Below, in pieces: positions 1 to 11,077 of a DNA stretch of 64,000 nucleotides. The position numbers were made by a program, and so were the translations under genes. Numbering within the stretch: position 1 is the stretch's first letter; each line of letters starts with the position of its first letter. Origin of the DNA: Algoriphagus marinus (GTDB taxonomy: Bacteria > Bacteroidota > Bacteroidia > Cytophagales > Cyclobacteriaceae); NCBI RefSeq assembly GCF_001936475.1, contig NZ_MSPQ01000002.1:124001-188000 (forward strand), read 5' to 3'. The notes below the pieces were generated by a model. The model was not told the DNA's origin, made no database searches, and was given only the letters and a program-made list of their open reading frames with translations.

Positions 1-117
1 GTTGAGATTCATATGAGGAAAAATGAGATAATTATTTTCTTGTTCCACTAATTAATTTTTGATGATCAGTCTTTTTCTTTCTGGAATGCAGTTAACTTTG
101 ACCAAAATCATCTATCA

Positions 118-333
118 GTGCTAGAGCTAGTTGCCAGTTTTCTATTAATTCTATCAATCTATTTCTTAGGAAGCCTAGCTTTAGTTCAAGAAATCATACG
201 ACCGAATAAGCATTTGATAAGAGACGGGAATCAAGAAAAAGGTCATTGGGAGACTAATTACTCAAAAATCATCCTTCTTAGCTTAATACTTTCTTTGATT
301 ACCACTACTGCAGCATATTTCATTTTTCTATAG
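118..333 (+). CDS. Small two-helix membrane protein, unknown function
   Basis: A 71-residue protein starting at GTG, with hydrophobic stretches at about residues 3-24 and 49-70 separated by a charged loop, so it probably spans the inner membrane twice. The reading frame is open back to a TAA at 49-51, but no ATG lies between, so GTG or another non-ATG start is needed. A hairpin terminator follows immediately. I do not recognise the family. Its neighbour is convergent and gives no functional hint. The window edge limits what can be said about an upstream operon. Confidence 0.5.
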   Translation: MLELVASFLLILSIYFLGSLALVQEIIRPNKHLIRDGNQEKGHWETNYSKIILLSLILSLITTTAAYFIFL

Positions 334-341
334 GCTAAAAA

Positions 342-369
342 AAAACCGACCTTTTAAAAAGCCGGTTTT
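342..369. terminator. Bidirectional terminator
   Basis: AAAACCG (342-348) pairs with CGGTTTT (363-369), and the A- and T-tracts let it serve both the small membrane protein on the plus strand and the convergent TPR gene. Confidence 0.7.
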
Positions 370-389
370 AGAATTTAGTGAACAAAGAA

Positions 390-1097
390 TTACATCGCCT
401 TTTTCAAATTTTCTTTAGCAAGTGTAAAGTTTGGTTCCAATTGGATTGCCTCCTCAAATGCAGTTTTGGCCTCAGCCTTTGAACCCTGATCCAAATAAAT
501 CATTCCTCTTAGATTTAGTCCGGCAGCTTTCATTCCAATTTCCTGAGTTTCTGTCTGCGAGACAGGAAAGCCTATTTTCTCATCTGCCTTTGCGTTTTTG
601 ATCAACATATCAGTCGAATTAATTGCCTCCTGATACTTTTTCAAACTATACTGAATAAATCCTGATTTATATAAACTAAAATTATCTCCAGTAAGAAGAA
701 AGAGTCTTTCAAAGTGCGGAAGTGCCCGATCCAGAGCTCCAAGTTGCTCAAGAGAAAAAGCTGCAATTTCTAAAGACCCTATGCTTTTATCATTTACCTC
801 CAGAATATCCAAAGCTACCAAAGCAGCAGAGGTAGACATTCCATTTTCGAAATAAAGTGATCCTAATAATTCCGGATAGCGCAGGTCATCCGGATTTCTT
901 ACAATTAGACTATAAAGTTTATCTTTTGCGGCTTGAAAATCATTGTACCGAATGGCCAACTGATAAGCTGCTTGATCTTGATTGTTCAGAATTTTTCTGG
1001 TATTGGCATCCAGTCTTGGCTGGATAGAATCTGTGTTCTGGGCGAATGCAGCACTAGCGCAAATCAGCAGAAACAGCATGGATAAAACGTGCTTCAT
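390..1097 (-). CDS. Exported TPR-repeat protein
   Basis: 235 residues with a clear signal peptide at residues 1-19 (hydrophobic core ending ASAAFAQ), so the product is periplasmic or outer-membrane associated. The rest is helical, with tetratricopeptide-like repeats, the best one at about residues 195-230 (LNLRGMIYLDQGSKAEA, then AFEEAIQLEPN). TPR proteins act as protein-binding scaffolds; no specific partner can be named. It lies downstream of cca on the same strand with a gap of 23 bases and probably shares its transcript. The terminator at 342-369 ends the unit. Confidence 0.8.
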   Translation of the reverse strand: MKHVLSMLFLLICASAAFAQNTDSIQPRLDANTRKILNNQDQAAYQLAIRYNDFQAAKDKLYSLIVRNPDDLRYPELLGSLYFENGMSTSAALVALDILEVNDKSIGSLEIAAFSLEQLGALDRALPHFERLFLLTGDNFSLYKSGFIQYSLKKYQEAINSTDMLIKNAKADEKIGFPVSQTETQEIGMKAAGLNLRGMIYLDQGSKAEAKTAFEEAIQLEPNFTLAKENLKKAM

Positions 1098-1120
1098 TGG
1101 TGTTAATTTTATTTAGTTTT

Positions 1121-2551
1121 TTATTTAGGGGATTTATTTTGAGGCTCTAGGCCCTTCTTTTTAGCAATGGAAAACATCAATTCCCGTGCCTCTATAGGAT
1201 TATTATGAATTTTGCCCTCCAATATAGCTTCTTTAATCTCTTCTTTAATCTCACCGACGATTTTTGAAGGCTCAAGATTAAATATTTCCATAATCTCTTC
1301 ACCGGAAATAGGAGGTTGAAAATTCCTCATTTGATCTTTTTCTTCTACTTCCAACAGTTTTTGATCCACTCGATCAAAATTTTCAAGATATCGTTTTACT
1401 TTTTTATTGTTTTTGGAAGTGACATCTGCCCTACAAAGTTTCATTAAGTCTTCTATATCATCTCCAGCATCAAAGAGTAATCTTCTCAAAGCTGAATCCG
1501 TCACTTCGTCTTTAACTAATGCAATAGGCCTCAAATGAAGGCGCACCAGCTTTTGAACATACTTCATCCGATCATCCATCGGAAGCTTTAATCTTCTAAA
1601 AATATCCGGAACCATCCTTGCGCCCTTATCTTCATGTCCATGGAATGTCCAGCCAACCTTAGGATTAAATCGCTTGGTTGCAGGTTTAGCTATATCATGG
1701 AGAATTGCTGCCCACCTTAAATACAAGTCATCACTGACTTGGCAGACATTATCCAAGACCTGTAAGGTATGATAGAAATTATCTTTGTGAGATTTATCAT
1801 CCACAGAATCTACCCCTTGGAGATCCACCATTTCCGGAAAAAACTCATGCAATAACTTGCTAGCAAAAAGCAATTTAAATCCATAGGAAGGCTTTTTAAC
1901 TAGAATAATTTTATTCAGCTCAACAATAATTCGCTCTGCAGAAATAATTTTAAGTCTGGAGGCATTTTCTGTTATGGCAAAGAAAGTATCTGGATCGATA
2001 TCAAAGTCAAGTTGAGCAGCAAAACGAATTGCCCGTAGCATTCGAAGTGGATCATCCGAAAAAGTAATAGAGGGATCCAAAGGAGTTCGGATTATTTTTT
2101 TCTTGATATCAACCAAGCCGTCAAATGGATCTAATATACTTCCAAAGTCCTCTTTATTTAAAGAAATAGCCATCGCATTGATCGTAAAATCCCTGCGCTC
2201 CAGATCTTCTAGGAGAGTTCCATTTTCAACAATTGGTTTCCTGGATTCAAGTCGATAAGATTCCTTTCTAGCGCCGACAAATTCCAATTCCCAATCTTCA
2301 AGTTTTACCATCGCAGTCCCGAAATTTTTAAATACGGAAACTGGGACGTGATAATCAAATTGCTTAGCAACTTCCTCTGCAAGTTTAATTCCACTCCCTA
2401 TGCAGGTAAAGTCAATATCCTTACTATTTCTTTTCAATATTAGGTCTCTCACATAGCCACCCACTAAATAGGTTTCAAGGCCTAAGTTTTGAGCAGCTTG
2501 TGCGACTTTTGAAAAGACCTCAAATTCATCAAGATGTGATTTGAAATTCAT
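1121..2551 (-). CDS. cca: CCA-adding tRNA nucleotidyltransferase with HD domain
   Basis: 476 residues. It adds or repairs the 3' CCA of tRNA in the cytoplasm, which matters here because the tRNA-Gln gene in this window does not encode CCA. The N-terminus has the class II nucleotidyltransferase signature GGYVRD (31-36) followed by DID (45-47), the metal-binding aspartates. [10 protein letters not shown] near 120 is the conserved family motif. An HD phosphohydrolase motif (LHDIAKP) sits near 285, as in the HDIG-type Cca enzymes of many bacteria. The start codon overlaps the stop of the upstream gene (ATGA), so the two are translationally coupled. Confidence 0.93.
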   Translation of the reverse strand: MNFKSHLDEFEVFSKVAQAAQNLGLETYLVGGYVRDLILKRNSKDIDFTCIGSGIKLAEEVAKQFDYHVPVSVFKNFGTAMVKLEDWELEFVGARKESYRLESRKPIVENGTLLEDLERRDFTINAMAISLNKEDFGSILDPFDGLVDIKKKIIRTPLDPSITFSDDPLRMLRAIRFAAQLDFDIDPDTFFAITENASRLKIISAERIIVELNKIILVKKPSYGFKLLFASKLLHEFFPEMVDLQGVDSVDDKSHKDNFYHTLQVLDNVCQVSDDLYLRWAAILHDIAKPATKRFNPKVGWTFHGHEDKGARMVPDIFRRLKLPMDDRMKYVQKLVRLHLRPIALVKDEVTDSALRRLLFDAGDDIEDLMKLCRADVTSKNNKKVKRYLENFDRVDQKLLEVEEKDQMRNFQPPISGEEIMEIFNLEPSKIVGEIKEEIKEAILEGKIHNNPIEARELMFSIAKKKGLEPQNKSPK

Positions 2552-3105
2552 GCTTTAATGATTTTTACATCTCCATCCGGACTTAAAAATAGCTCTTTGA
2601 CACTTGGGCTATTAAGCGGAAATGGAACATCTATTTTATCAGTAGGCTTTTCGTTGGAATCAAGTTTTACCAAAATAGGCTGAGAAATTTGAAACAGAAA
2701 CTTATTCCAATTCGGCTCACGAATTAGCGCAAATTTTAATTTACCATCACGAACCAAATCTGACTTCATGACTCGATTTGGAGTACTATGATAAATAGTC
2801 GGCTTACTGGCATACTCCACGATATCTAAAGAAACCTCTGAAAAAGCTTCACAAATCGTTCTAATTTGGAACATATCAAAGAGAAGAAAAATCCAATCTT
2901 GTCCTAATTCGGGAGTCCAATTCTCTGGTTTGATCAAAGAAATCACTTTCCCATTTCCTTCCTGAATGTGTAGAATCCCTGTTTTTTTAAATTCTGCTGC
3001 GAGTTGAGATAGATCCAAAGCTGTTTTTTTTACAAAAATAACCAGAATATCTATAGGAGCGGGTTTATTATAAAACCAAAAAAAGCTCCCCTCAACCAAA
3101 AGCAT
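2548..3105 (-). CDS. Hypothetical protein coupled to cca
   Basis: 185 residues, no signal peptide or clear membrane span. I do not recognise it with certainty. The tail ([15 protein letters not shown], preceded by a segment resembling R-x-P-x-W-x-K-F-L) faintly recalls the C-terminal half of YrdC/Sua5-type threonylcarbamoyl-AMP synthases, but the characteristic N-terminal KxR/SxN residues are missing, so this is only a suggestion to test. Its stop overlaps the cca start by four bases, which suggests a joint role in tRNA metabolism or simply a shared transcript. The ATG overlaps the ATG of a plus-strand frame that leads into the sigma-factor remnant. Confidence 0.6.
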   Translation of the reverse strand: MLLVEGSFFWFYNKPAPIDILVIFVKKTALDLSQLAAEFKKTGILHIQEGNGKVISLIKPENWTPELGQDWIFLLFDMFQIRTICEAFSEVSLDIVEYASKPTIYHSTPNRVMKSDLVRDGKLKFALIREPNWNKFLFQISQPILVKLDSNEKPTDKIDVPFPLNSPSVKELFLSPDGDVKIIKA

Positions 3106-3129
3106 GAAAAATTTAACTTCACGCTTTGA

Positions 3130-3576
3130 TCGAGGATTTTTAAAAATGCATTAGAGCCAGAGGAATCTGCCCAAAAATCTTTAATGAAAGTAGACCAATC
3201 ATCAGAGCATTTGAAGGGAAATCAAAATTTAGCACTTGGCTGTATAAAATTGTTTACAAAAAGCTTTATGAAGGGTACGGAAAAATAAGACCGAACACTC
3301 CCTCGTTAAAGAAACAAAAACTCAAAATAGATTTCCAGCAATTTTTTGTGATGGAATTCAAAGTCTTCAGGAAGCCAATAAATAGAAATAATAAAGAATG
3401 GTATGGAATACCTTCAAGGACATGAACTCTCTGTTCTTACGTTATTTTATCTCCAAGAACTAAGCATAAAAGAAATTGTAATGATTACTTCATACTCAGA
3501 ATCCCAAGTTAAAATACTGTTCCATCGGGGAATAAAAAAACATTATTCTGTGTTAGAAAAAATGACAAATAAATAA
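3130..3576 (+). pseudogene. Decayed ECF RNA polymerase sigma factor
   Basis: No intact frame exists, but reading across frames recovers a sigma-70 ECF protein. Around 3151-3200 one frame gives EPEESAQKSLMKVDQ (region 2 start). The next frame gives FEGKSKFSTWLYKIVYK at about 3210-3260, the classic ECF region 2 core. After a degenerate linker with stops, a third stretch (about 3403-3573, stop at 3574) gives LTLFYLQELSIKEI followed by SESQVKILFHRGIKKH, a good region 4 helix-turn-helix. At least two frameshifts and one in-frame stop (3379-3381) separate the parts, so it is inactive. The order of regions 2 and 4 is preserved, which marks recent decay. Confidence 0.8.
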
Positions 3577-3590
3577 TTAGTAAAATTATT

Positions 3591-3988
3591 ATGAAAAAAA
3601 ATCCTAAGATGAATCAGGCCACTAGGCAAATAGATTAAAGAGTCAGTGAGAGATAGTCAGTTTCCTAAGTTTTATAAAATAATTATCAGGAAATTAGAAA
3701 CACTTAAATTAAAACCAGAGTATCAACCTGCTATTAATGCATTGACTCTTAGATTTTCAATTTGAACTGCTTCTTTATCTGTCTTAGACATGATTTACTC
3801 ACCTCAAGCAATTAATTCGGGATTTTTGTCGACATTTTCAGGAGTAAAAAAACCAAATTCAAATCACAACTCCTGAAATCCTCAAACTAAACAAAGAAAC
3901 TAACCTTATTTTGAGTTCTTTCATTCTAATATTTAGTATAATCTCTTGTGTTTTTATAATAGTGAATCCGAGAAAAATAAATTACTAA
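3591..3988 (+). pseudogene. Decayed membrane protein linked to the sigma factor
   Basis: Directly after the sigma remnant an ATG at 3591 opens MKKNPKMNQATRQID and then stops. The reading can be resumed in other frames: KLETLKLKPEYQPAINALTL near 3690-3750, an interrupted hydrophobic stretch, and finally ILSSFILIFSIISCVFIIV near 3905-3965, ending at TAA 3986-3988. The shape, a short cytoplasmic part followed by membrane helices, placed behind an ECF sigma gene, is what an anti-sigma or companion membrane protein looks like. The identity is inferred from position and topology only. Confidence 0.55.
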
Positions 3989-3995
3989 AAAAATA

Positions 3996-4026
3996 AAGGC
4001 TACTGAATTGATATATCAGTAGCCTT
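3996..4026 (-). terminator. Rho-independent terminator of the HTH gene
   Basis: AAGGCTACTGA (3996-4006) and TCAGTAGCCTT (4016-4026) form a perfect 11-bp stem. On the minus strand it is followed by a run of T, so it ends transcription of the gene at 4047-4448. Confidence 0.85.
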
Positions 4027-4046
4027 ATATTTTCAAGAAGTAGATA

Positions 4047-4448
4047 TTAACCTCTCAACCAATTAATAAAAGTCTGGTAACCAACTCCTATTTCTCTAGC
4101 AAATGCTGCTTTGGTCTTCTTCCCCGCTGCTTCTACCTTTTTCCATTCTTCAATGATTTTACTTTTCTCAGAATCAGAGAAAGATCTTCTCTTAGAACCT
4201 TTTGATACTACATTTCCTGTAACAAGAGAAATTAGCTCATTCAATTCATTTAGAAATCTTCCATCATTCAAATGAAGACCAGCAGCCTCCAGTTTCTTTA
4301 TAACTTGATCCTTTGGGTTTACAGGAGTAACTGCGATGCCTTTGGATGCAGCCTCATGCAAATCGATCTTACTTCCATCAGAAGTAACATAAATAAAACC
4401 ATCACCTTTCTTTAGATCAGCAATTGCTTCTTTAATTAAATCTCTCAT
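4047..4448 (-). CDS. Orphan protein with transposase-type helix-turn-helix
   Basis: 133 residues. The C-terminal 50 residues (KRRSFSDSEKSKIIEEW through QTFINWLRG) are a helix-turn-helix of the kind that begins IS3/IS66-type transposases (S-x-x-E-K-x-x-I-x-x-x-W ... FAREIGVGYQTFINW). The N-terminal 80 residues are not transposase-like. No catalytic domain or terminal inverted repeats are nearby, so it may be a domesticated DNA-binding protein. It has its own terminator and about 115 bases of upstream spacer. It sits in an accessory patch beside decayed genes. Function unknown. Confidence 0.65.
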   Translation of the reverse strand: MRDLIKEAIADLKKGDGFIYVTSDGSKIDLHEAASKGIAVTPVNPKDQVIKKLEAAGLHLNDGRFLNELNELISLVTGNVVSKGSKRRSFSDSEKSKIIEEWKKVEAAGKKTKAAFAREIGVGYQTFINWLRG

Positions 4449-4563
4449 TTTCCTATTATTTAAGGGGTTTTGTAAAAATCGATAGCAATATAAATATATA
4501 TTATCTGTTTCCCTAGAAAAACAATCTATAAAAACATCATGAGTTTATAATTTAAGATAAGAA

Positions 4564-5340
4564 TCAATTTAAAGAGTAATTCTTCACCCAATTTTGAATA
4601 AGATTAATAGGAAAATCCATTTTAAGAATAGCATTGAAATAAATCTTTTCTAACGCAGCGTTGAAAAAAGAACTTTCAAATAAACTTAGATCGGTTTTTC
4701 TTTGAATTTGTTCAACTAATGATTCGAAATCATTAAATTCTTCCACGTAGTCTATATTTTCTTTCTTCTCAAATTCATATTGCGGTTCAAATTGGAAAAT
4801 CTCCTGAGAGGATGTCAAATAAAAGTATTTGTATTTTTCTAAATCCTTTTGACAATATATAATAATAGATTGATCACTACTTTTAAGGTGAGCTATTTCT
4901 TCAAGCCCCTCATTTAATTTGATATCCTCAGACAATGAATCTACCATTTCTAAAATAAATTTTTTCCATGTATGTTGAAGTTCCTCAGGAATCTCTTCAG
5001 TTATATTTTCACTCTCGTTCAAAAGGTTAATTTCAATGGACACACTGGCTTTTGCAGCTAGACTAAGTAGATCAAACCAATGACTATCAGGAAAGTTAGA
5101 ACTAGGCCAATAACAAACCAAAGTCTTATTTTCGATTACAAATTCATCAAAGAGTTTACCATAAACATGATTTAAAGTATCTACACTATTTTCATAATTA
5201 GTCCAATCTATCTCAGAGAACAAAGATACTGGATCAAAATACAGATATTCTTTACTCAAAAATTGAAATCCGTCTAATGTCAAATTCATTGAATTGGATC
5301 TCTGTCCGGTAAGGATAATTTTTCTTCTGATTCTTTTCAT
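4564..5340 (-). CDS. Hypothetical acidic protein
   Basis: 258 residues without signal peptide or membrane segment, rich in Glu and Asp in the second half. I do not recognise the family. An internal ATG at codon 18 (5289) is an alternative start. The first 17 residues are very basic (KRIRRKIILTGQR) and unlike the remainder, so the shorter form is plausible. It is flanked by the HTH gene and by the divergent pyrG and lies in the accessory patch. Nothing visible identifies a biochemical role. Confidence 0.6.
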   Translation of the reverse strand: MKRIRRKIILTGQRSNSMNLTLDGFQFLSKEYLYFDPVSLFSEIDWTNYENSVDTLNHVYGKLFDEFVIENKTLVCYWPSSNFPDSHWFDLLSLAAKASVSIEINLLNESENITEEIPEELQHTWKKFILEMVDSLSEDIKLNEGLEEIAHLKSSDQSIIIYCQKDLEKYKYFYLTSSQEIFQFEPQYEFEKKENIDYVEEFNDFESLVEQIQRKTDLSLFESSFFNAALEKIYFNAILKMDFPINLIQNWVKNYSLN

Positions 5341-5516
5341 AGTATAATTTGTTTAAGAATTCCACTTTTTGGGAAGAACATAAAATCTTAATGCTCAAAC
5401 CGACAATTAAAAGTAGATCATTCCTATTCATTTCAAAAACTTTTGACACTAAGTGTCAATAAATAGATTTAACAGAACTGATCACTGCTTTCAAAAATGT
5501 AAATGCAACTTTTTGA

Positions 5517-7211
<1,695 letters not shown>

Positions 7212-7251
7212 TTTACCCTCCTGAGTTGATTCAGGAATTACGATTAACAAT

Positions 7252-9057
7252 ATGGACAAAAATCAAGCAACAGGTTTGATTCTTTTCGCTGCAGTAATTT
7301 TGATCTACTCTATCTTTTTTGCGAGTGGACCGGAAATTCCCGAAGGAGAAACTGTAGCAATCACTCAAACAGAAGCCATAGATCCTGCAAGCAGTATTGC
7401 TTCGCCGGATATTGCACAAGCTATCGAAAATGACAGCATTTTAAGTCAATCTCGAATCATTACATATGGAGTCCTTGCGGCTATGACAATGGGTACTGAA
7501 GAAGATGTTCTTCTGGAGAACGATCTTATCCAAGTCAAAATTTCAAGTAAGGGAGCCAATGTCAAAGAAGTCATTCTGAAAGAGTACAAGAGCTGGGATA
7601 TGAATCCGCTGGATTTGATCAGCGAGAAAAGTTCACAGATGAACTTTATGATTGACACAAAATCAGGCCAAATCAATCTTAATGATCTTTATTTCAATAG
7701 CTCAATTGAGAGCACAGTGGATGAAGAGGGAGTAAAAACACAAACCTTGACATTTTCGGCAGCAACAGAAAGTGGCCAGTTGACTCATAAGTTTATCCTA
7801 AAAGACGGCACCTATGAACTGAAGAAGACTTTTGAAATAGACCGTTATTCAGGGGTTTTTACAGGCAATTCAATTTCTTTTTCTTGGGATTATCAAATTA
7901 AGGCGCAGGAAAGCAATTTGGCTGAGTCAAAGCGTCAATCAAGATTAAACTATTACACTGCCTCAGGCTCATTTGATAATTTAGGTGCTGGCGATGATTT
8001 AGAGGAGGAGACAATTGAAGAACCAGTGAAATGGATCTCCTTTAGTCAACGGTTTTTCTCAGCAGCAATTATCTCTGACAGTACATTTCAATCTGTAAAG
8101 ATTACTCAGTCCACTCCAACAGACAGCACTATTGTACGAAATATGAGCGCGGCCTTCAATATTCCATTGGTAGATGGAAAAGCTGGCTTCACCTTTTATT
8201 TCGGTCCCGACAAATACAAAGTCCTGAAAAAAGTTACTCCAGGATTTGAGGACAATGTGGACATGGGATACTTCTTTGTCAGCTGGGTGAATAAGTACAT
8301 TATTGTAAACCTGTTTGCTTTCCTTGAAAAGTTTTTCAGCAATTATGGTGTAATCATTATCATTATCGTCTTTCTGATCAAATTAGCCTTGTTTCCATTG
8401 ACTTATAAGTCATATATAGGAATGGCTAAGATGAGAGTAATCAAACCGGAAATCGATGAACTGAAGGAGAAGTATGGTGATGATGCTACCAAAATGCAAC
8501 AGGAGCAGATGAAGCTATTTTCCCAACTCGGGGTTAGTCCGATTTCGGGTTGCTTGCCATTGGTACTTCAAATGCCATTTTTGTTTGCGATGTTCTTCTT
8601 TTTCCCAAATGCAATCGAGCTTCGCCAAGAATCTTTCCTTTGGGCATCTGATTTATCAACGTATGACACTTTCCTAAAACTCCCATTCACAATCCCTTTT
8701 TACGGATCTCATGTGAGTTTATTTACACTCTTGATGACTGTGTCTCAGATCGTGTATACTCATTTCAACAATCAGTTGACAACTGCCACTGGACCAATGA
8801 AAAACTTGGGATACATTATGCCAGTGATGTTCATGTTTATTCTTAACTCCTACCCTGCTGGTTTGAGTTTCTATTACTTTGTATCCAACATGGTGACTTT
8901 TGGTCAGCAAGCACTAATCAAACTATTTGTGGATGATGCGAAAATCAGAGCAAAAGTGGATGAAAGCAAAGTGAAAAATGTGAATAAAAAGAAGTCAAAA
9001 TTCCAACAAAAACTGGAAGATGCGATGAAAGCTGCAGATTCTAATCGGAAAAAATAA
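7252..9057 (+). CDS. yidC: Membrane protein insertase YidC
   Basis: 601 residues. It inserts and folds proteins in the inner membrane, alone or with SecYEG. The layout is that of Gram-negative YidC: an N-terminal membrane anchor (residues 8-25), a large periplasmic beta domain (about 60-350), then the conserved insertase core with hydrophobic segments from about 355 on (GVIIIIIVFLIKLALFPLTY; QLGVSPISGCLPLVLQMPF; the C-terminal helices). A lysine-rich tail (KNVNKKKSKFQ) is typical and may contact ribosomes. It probably shares a transcript with pyrG and is followed by a strong terminator. Confidence 0.96.
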   Translation: MDKNQATGLILFAAVILIYSIFFASGPEIPEGETVAITQTEAIDPASSIASPDIAQAIENDSILSQSRIITYGVLAAMTMGTEEDVLLENDLIQVKISSKGANVKEVILKEYKSWDMNPLDLISEKSSQMNFMIDTKSGQINLNDLYFNSSIESTVDEEGVKTQTLTFSAATESGQLTHKFILKDGTYELKKTFEIDRYSGVFTGNSISFSWDYQIKAQESNLAESKRQSRLNYYTASGSFDNLGAGDDLEEETIEEPVKWISFSQRFFSAAIISDSTFQSVKITQSTPTDSTIVRNMSAAFNIPLVDGKAGFTFYFGPDKYKVLKKVTPGFEDNVDMGYFFVSWVNKYIIVNLFAFLEKFFSNYGVIIIIIVFLIKLALFPLTYKSYIGMAKMRVIKPEIDELKEKYGDDATKMQQEQMKLFSQLGVSPISGCLPLVLQMPFLFAMFFFFPNAIELRQESFLWASDLSTYDTFLKLPFTIPFYGSHVSLFTLLMTVSQIVYTHFNNQLTTATGPMKNLGYIMPVMFMFILNSYPAGLSFYYFVSNMVTFGQQALIKLFVDDAKIRAKVDESKVKNVNKKKSKFQQKLEDAMKAADSNRKK

Positions 9058-9061
9058 AATT

Positions 9062-9085
9062 AAAGAGCCTTAAATAAGGCTCTTT
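9062..9085 (+). terminator. Terminator after yidC
   Basis: AAAGAGCCTT (9062-9071), loop AAAT, AAGGCTCTTT (9076-9085), then a T-run. Confidence 0.9.
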
Positions 9086-9378
9086 TTTTATCCTTTTCTT
9101 GGTAAAACATTCCAATTTTCGGATGATTTCTGATAAAGCTCAGTTATTTATCAAATCTATAGTTCAGGATAGAAGAGTTTCTGAGTACACATAAAAAATG
9201 TTAACCTAAATACCCAAAAAAGAATAAAAATTCTTTGATAATCAGTACGCTAGACAAATATCACCCGTTTAGTCAGTACCAGAGTCATTAAGAGCAAGCC
9301 TTAAAAAAACATCAAAATCCAACAGAAAAGAGCCGATTTTGATTAATATTGACATTCAAAATCTCCTTTCAAACCAAC
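9086..9378. other. Intergenic region upstream of parA
   Basis: About 290 AT-rich bases with no gene. A 9-bp inverted repeat, ATCAAAATC (9311-9319) and GATTTTGAT (9335-9343), lies 36 bases before the parA start and could be an operator. No canonical parS palindrome was found here. Confidence 0.4.
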
Positions 9379-10161
9379 ATGGGAAAAATCATTGCAATTG
9401 CTAATCAAAAAGGCGGAGTAGGTAAAACTACCACAGCGATGAATTTGGCAGCTAGTCTGGCTGTTTTGGAATACAAAACTCTAATTATCGACGCTGACCC
9501 TCAAGCTAATACCACTTCAGGTCTGGGACAAGACCCAAAGGCTGTTAATACCAGCATTTACGAATGTATGGTAGATGGTATCGACGTCAGTGAAATTATA
9601 GTTTCTACAGGAATCGCAAATCTTGATCTGGTGCCATCTCATATTGATCTAGTAGGTGCAGAAGTCGAGATGATTAACATGGAAAATCGGGAGGAGAAAA
9701 TGAAAAAAGTAATTTCAGGACTAACTGATGTCTATGATTTTATTATCATTGATTGCTCTCCTTCACTTGGCCTAATCACAATCAATGCCTTAACGGCTGC
9801 TCATTCTGTCATTATTCCCGTACAATGCGAATATTTCGCCTTGGAAGGATTGGGGAAATTATTAAATACGATCAAGATTATTCAGACTCGCCTCAACCCT
9901 GATCTCGAAATTGAAGGTATTTTGTTGACTATGTATGACATGCGCCTGAGACTTTCAAATCAGGTAGTGGAAGAAGTGAGAGTTCACTTTAAAAAAATGG
10001 TTTTCGAAACCATCATCCCAAGAAATGTGAGATTAAGTGAAGCTCCGAGTTTTGGATTGCCAGCTATCGCATTTGATGCAGATGGTAAAGGCGCAATTGC
10101 ATATATGAATTTGGCTGCTGAGATAGCTCAGCGCAACGGCCTTACTACAGTGACTAATTAA
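9379..10161 (+). CDS. parA: Chromosome partitioning ATPase ParA
   Basis: 260 residues from the ATG at 9379; an upstream TTG (9349) would add ten unlikely residues. ParA is a deviant-Walker ATPase that binds DNA nonspecifically and, with ParB, segregates the chromosome origin. The sequence shows the deviant Walker A motif KGGVGKTT (11-18) right at the N-terminus, the DADPQANTT motif and the Walker B-like [10 protein letters not shown]. The small size without an N-terminal HTH marks the chromosomal (Soj) type. parB follows after two bases, and the downstream dapB and lepB order is common in this group. Confidence 0.96.
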   Translation: MGKIIAIANQKGGVGKTTTAMNLAASLAVLEYKTLIIDADPQANTTSGLGQDPKAVNTSIYECMVDGIDVSEIIVSTGIANLDLVPSHIDLVGAEVEMINMENREEKMKKVISGLTDVYDFIIIDCSPSLGLITINALTAAHSVIIPVQCEYFALEGLGKLLNTIKIIQTRLNPDLEIEGILLTMYDMRLRLSNQVVEEVRVHFKKMVFETIIPRNVRLSEAPSFGLPAIAFDADGKGAIAYMNLAAEIAQRNGLTTVTN

Positions 10162-10163
10162 TC

Positions 10164-11075
10164 ATGGCAGATCAAAAACCCATAAAGAAAAAAAGTGCAT
10201 TAGGAAGAGGATTAGGTGCTTTGCTAGAAGATAGTCCTGCAAAACATAAATCTGAAGACCTCCTTCCTGAAGTAGTCAAAACGGGAATATTTGAAATCCC
10301 AGTTACTCAGATTCAAGTCAACCCTTATCAGCCTAGAGTCTATTTTGACAAGGAGGCTTTGCTTGAACTCTCAGAATCCATCAAAGTTCAAGGGATAATC
10401 CAGCCAATAACTGTTCGGAAACTTGATACAGATGAGTATCAACTTATCTCAGGAGAGCGTAGATTTCAAGCATCAAAGTTGGCAGGATTGACAGAAATTC
10501 CTGCTTACGTACGTACTGCCAATGATCAGCAGATGCTGGAAATGGCGCTAATTGAAAATATTCAAAGAGAAAATCTAAATGCACTGGAGATAGCGCAATC
10601 TTACCAGAGACTTCTCGCCGAATGTGATCTTAAGCAAGAAGAGCTTGGTGACCGTGTTGGAAAAAACCGAACTACTGTCAACAATTACCTTAGATTACTA
10701 AAACTCCCTCCCACAATCCAGGCAGCTATCCGCGATCAAAGACTTTCAATGGGGCATGCCCGAGCTTTGATCAATATTGAAAACGTAGACAAGCAACTGG
10801 CTATATTCAACAAAGCTCTTGAAGAAGAATTAAGTGTGAGAAAAGTAGAGGCTTTGGTGAAAGCACTAAGCGAAGGCGGATCCGAAAAGAAAGAAAAAGT
10901 AGAGTTGGATCCTGTTAAAAAATACGAAATCAACAAACTTCAACAGAAACTTGCTTCACATTTTGGAACAAAAGTGGCTTTGAAAACGAATTCTAAGAAT
11001 AAGGGTGAGATCAAAATCCCTTTCACTTCAACTTCTGACCTGAACAGAATTTTAGAAATTCTCGATCTTATTTAA
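10164..11075 (+). CDS. parB: Chromosome partitioning protein ParB
   Basis: 303 residues. It binds parS sites, spreads as a CTP-dependent clamp and stimulates ParA. Landmarks in order: the N-terminal ParA-interaction segment (KSALGRGLGALLED), the CTP-binding ParB domain with the box PYQPR and the GERRFQA motif, the ENIQRENLNALEIA helix, the helix-turn-helix (EELGDRVGKNRTTVNNYLRLL), and a C-terminal dimerisation domain. It is translated from the parA transcript, two bases after its stop. Confidence 0.96.
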   Translation: MADQKPIKKKSALGRGLGALLEDSPAKHKSEDLLPEVVKTGIFEIPVTQIQVNPYQPRVYFDKEALLELSESIKVQGIIQPITVRKLDTDEYQLISGERRFQASKLAGLTEIPAYVRTANDQQMLEMALIENIQRENLNALEIAQSYQRLLAECDLKQEELGDRVGKNRTTVNNYLRLLKLPPTIQAAIRDQRLSMGHARALINIENVDKQLAIFNKALEEELSVRKVEALVKALSEGGSEKKEKVELDPVKKYEINKLQQKLASHFGTKVALKTNSKNKGEIKIPFTSTSDLNRILEILDLI

Positions 11076-11077
11076 AC

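Noticed and set aside
2548..3105. Firm assignment as threonylcarbamoyl-AMP synthase
   Set aside because: Only the C-terminal pattern is suggestive; the diagnostic N-terminal residues are absent, so it is left as hypothetical.
3996..4026. Terminal inverted repeat of an IS element around the HTH gene
   Set aside because: The 11-bp repeat closes on itself as a hairpin with a T-run and has no partner on the other side of the gene; it is a terminator.
5252..5449. 65-residue minus-strand frame upstream of the acidic protein
   Set aside because: It overlaps the start of the acidic protein in another frame, is low-complexity and has no visible domain.
9086..11075. parS centromere near parAB
   Set aside because: No TGTTCCACGTGGAACA-like palindrome was found; a TGTTCCAC fragment at about 40-48 is only a half match.
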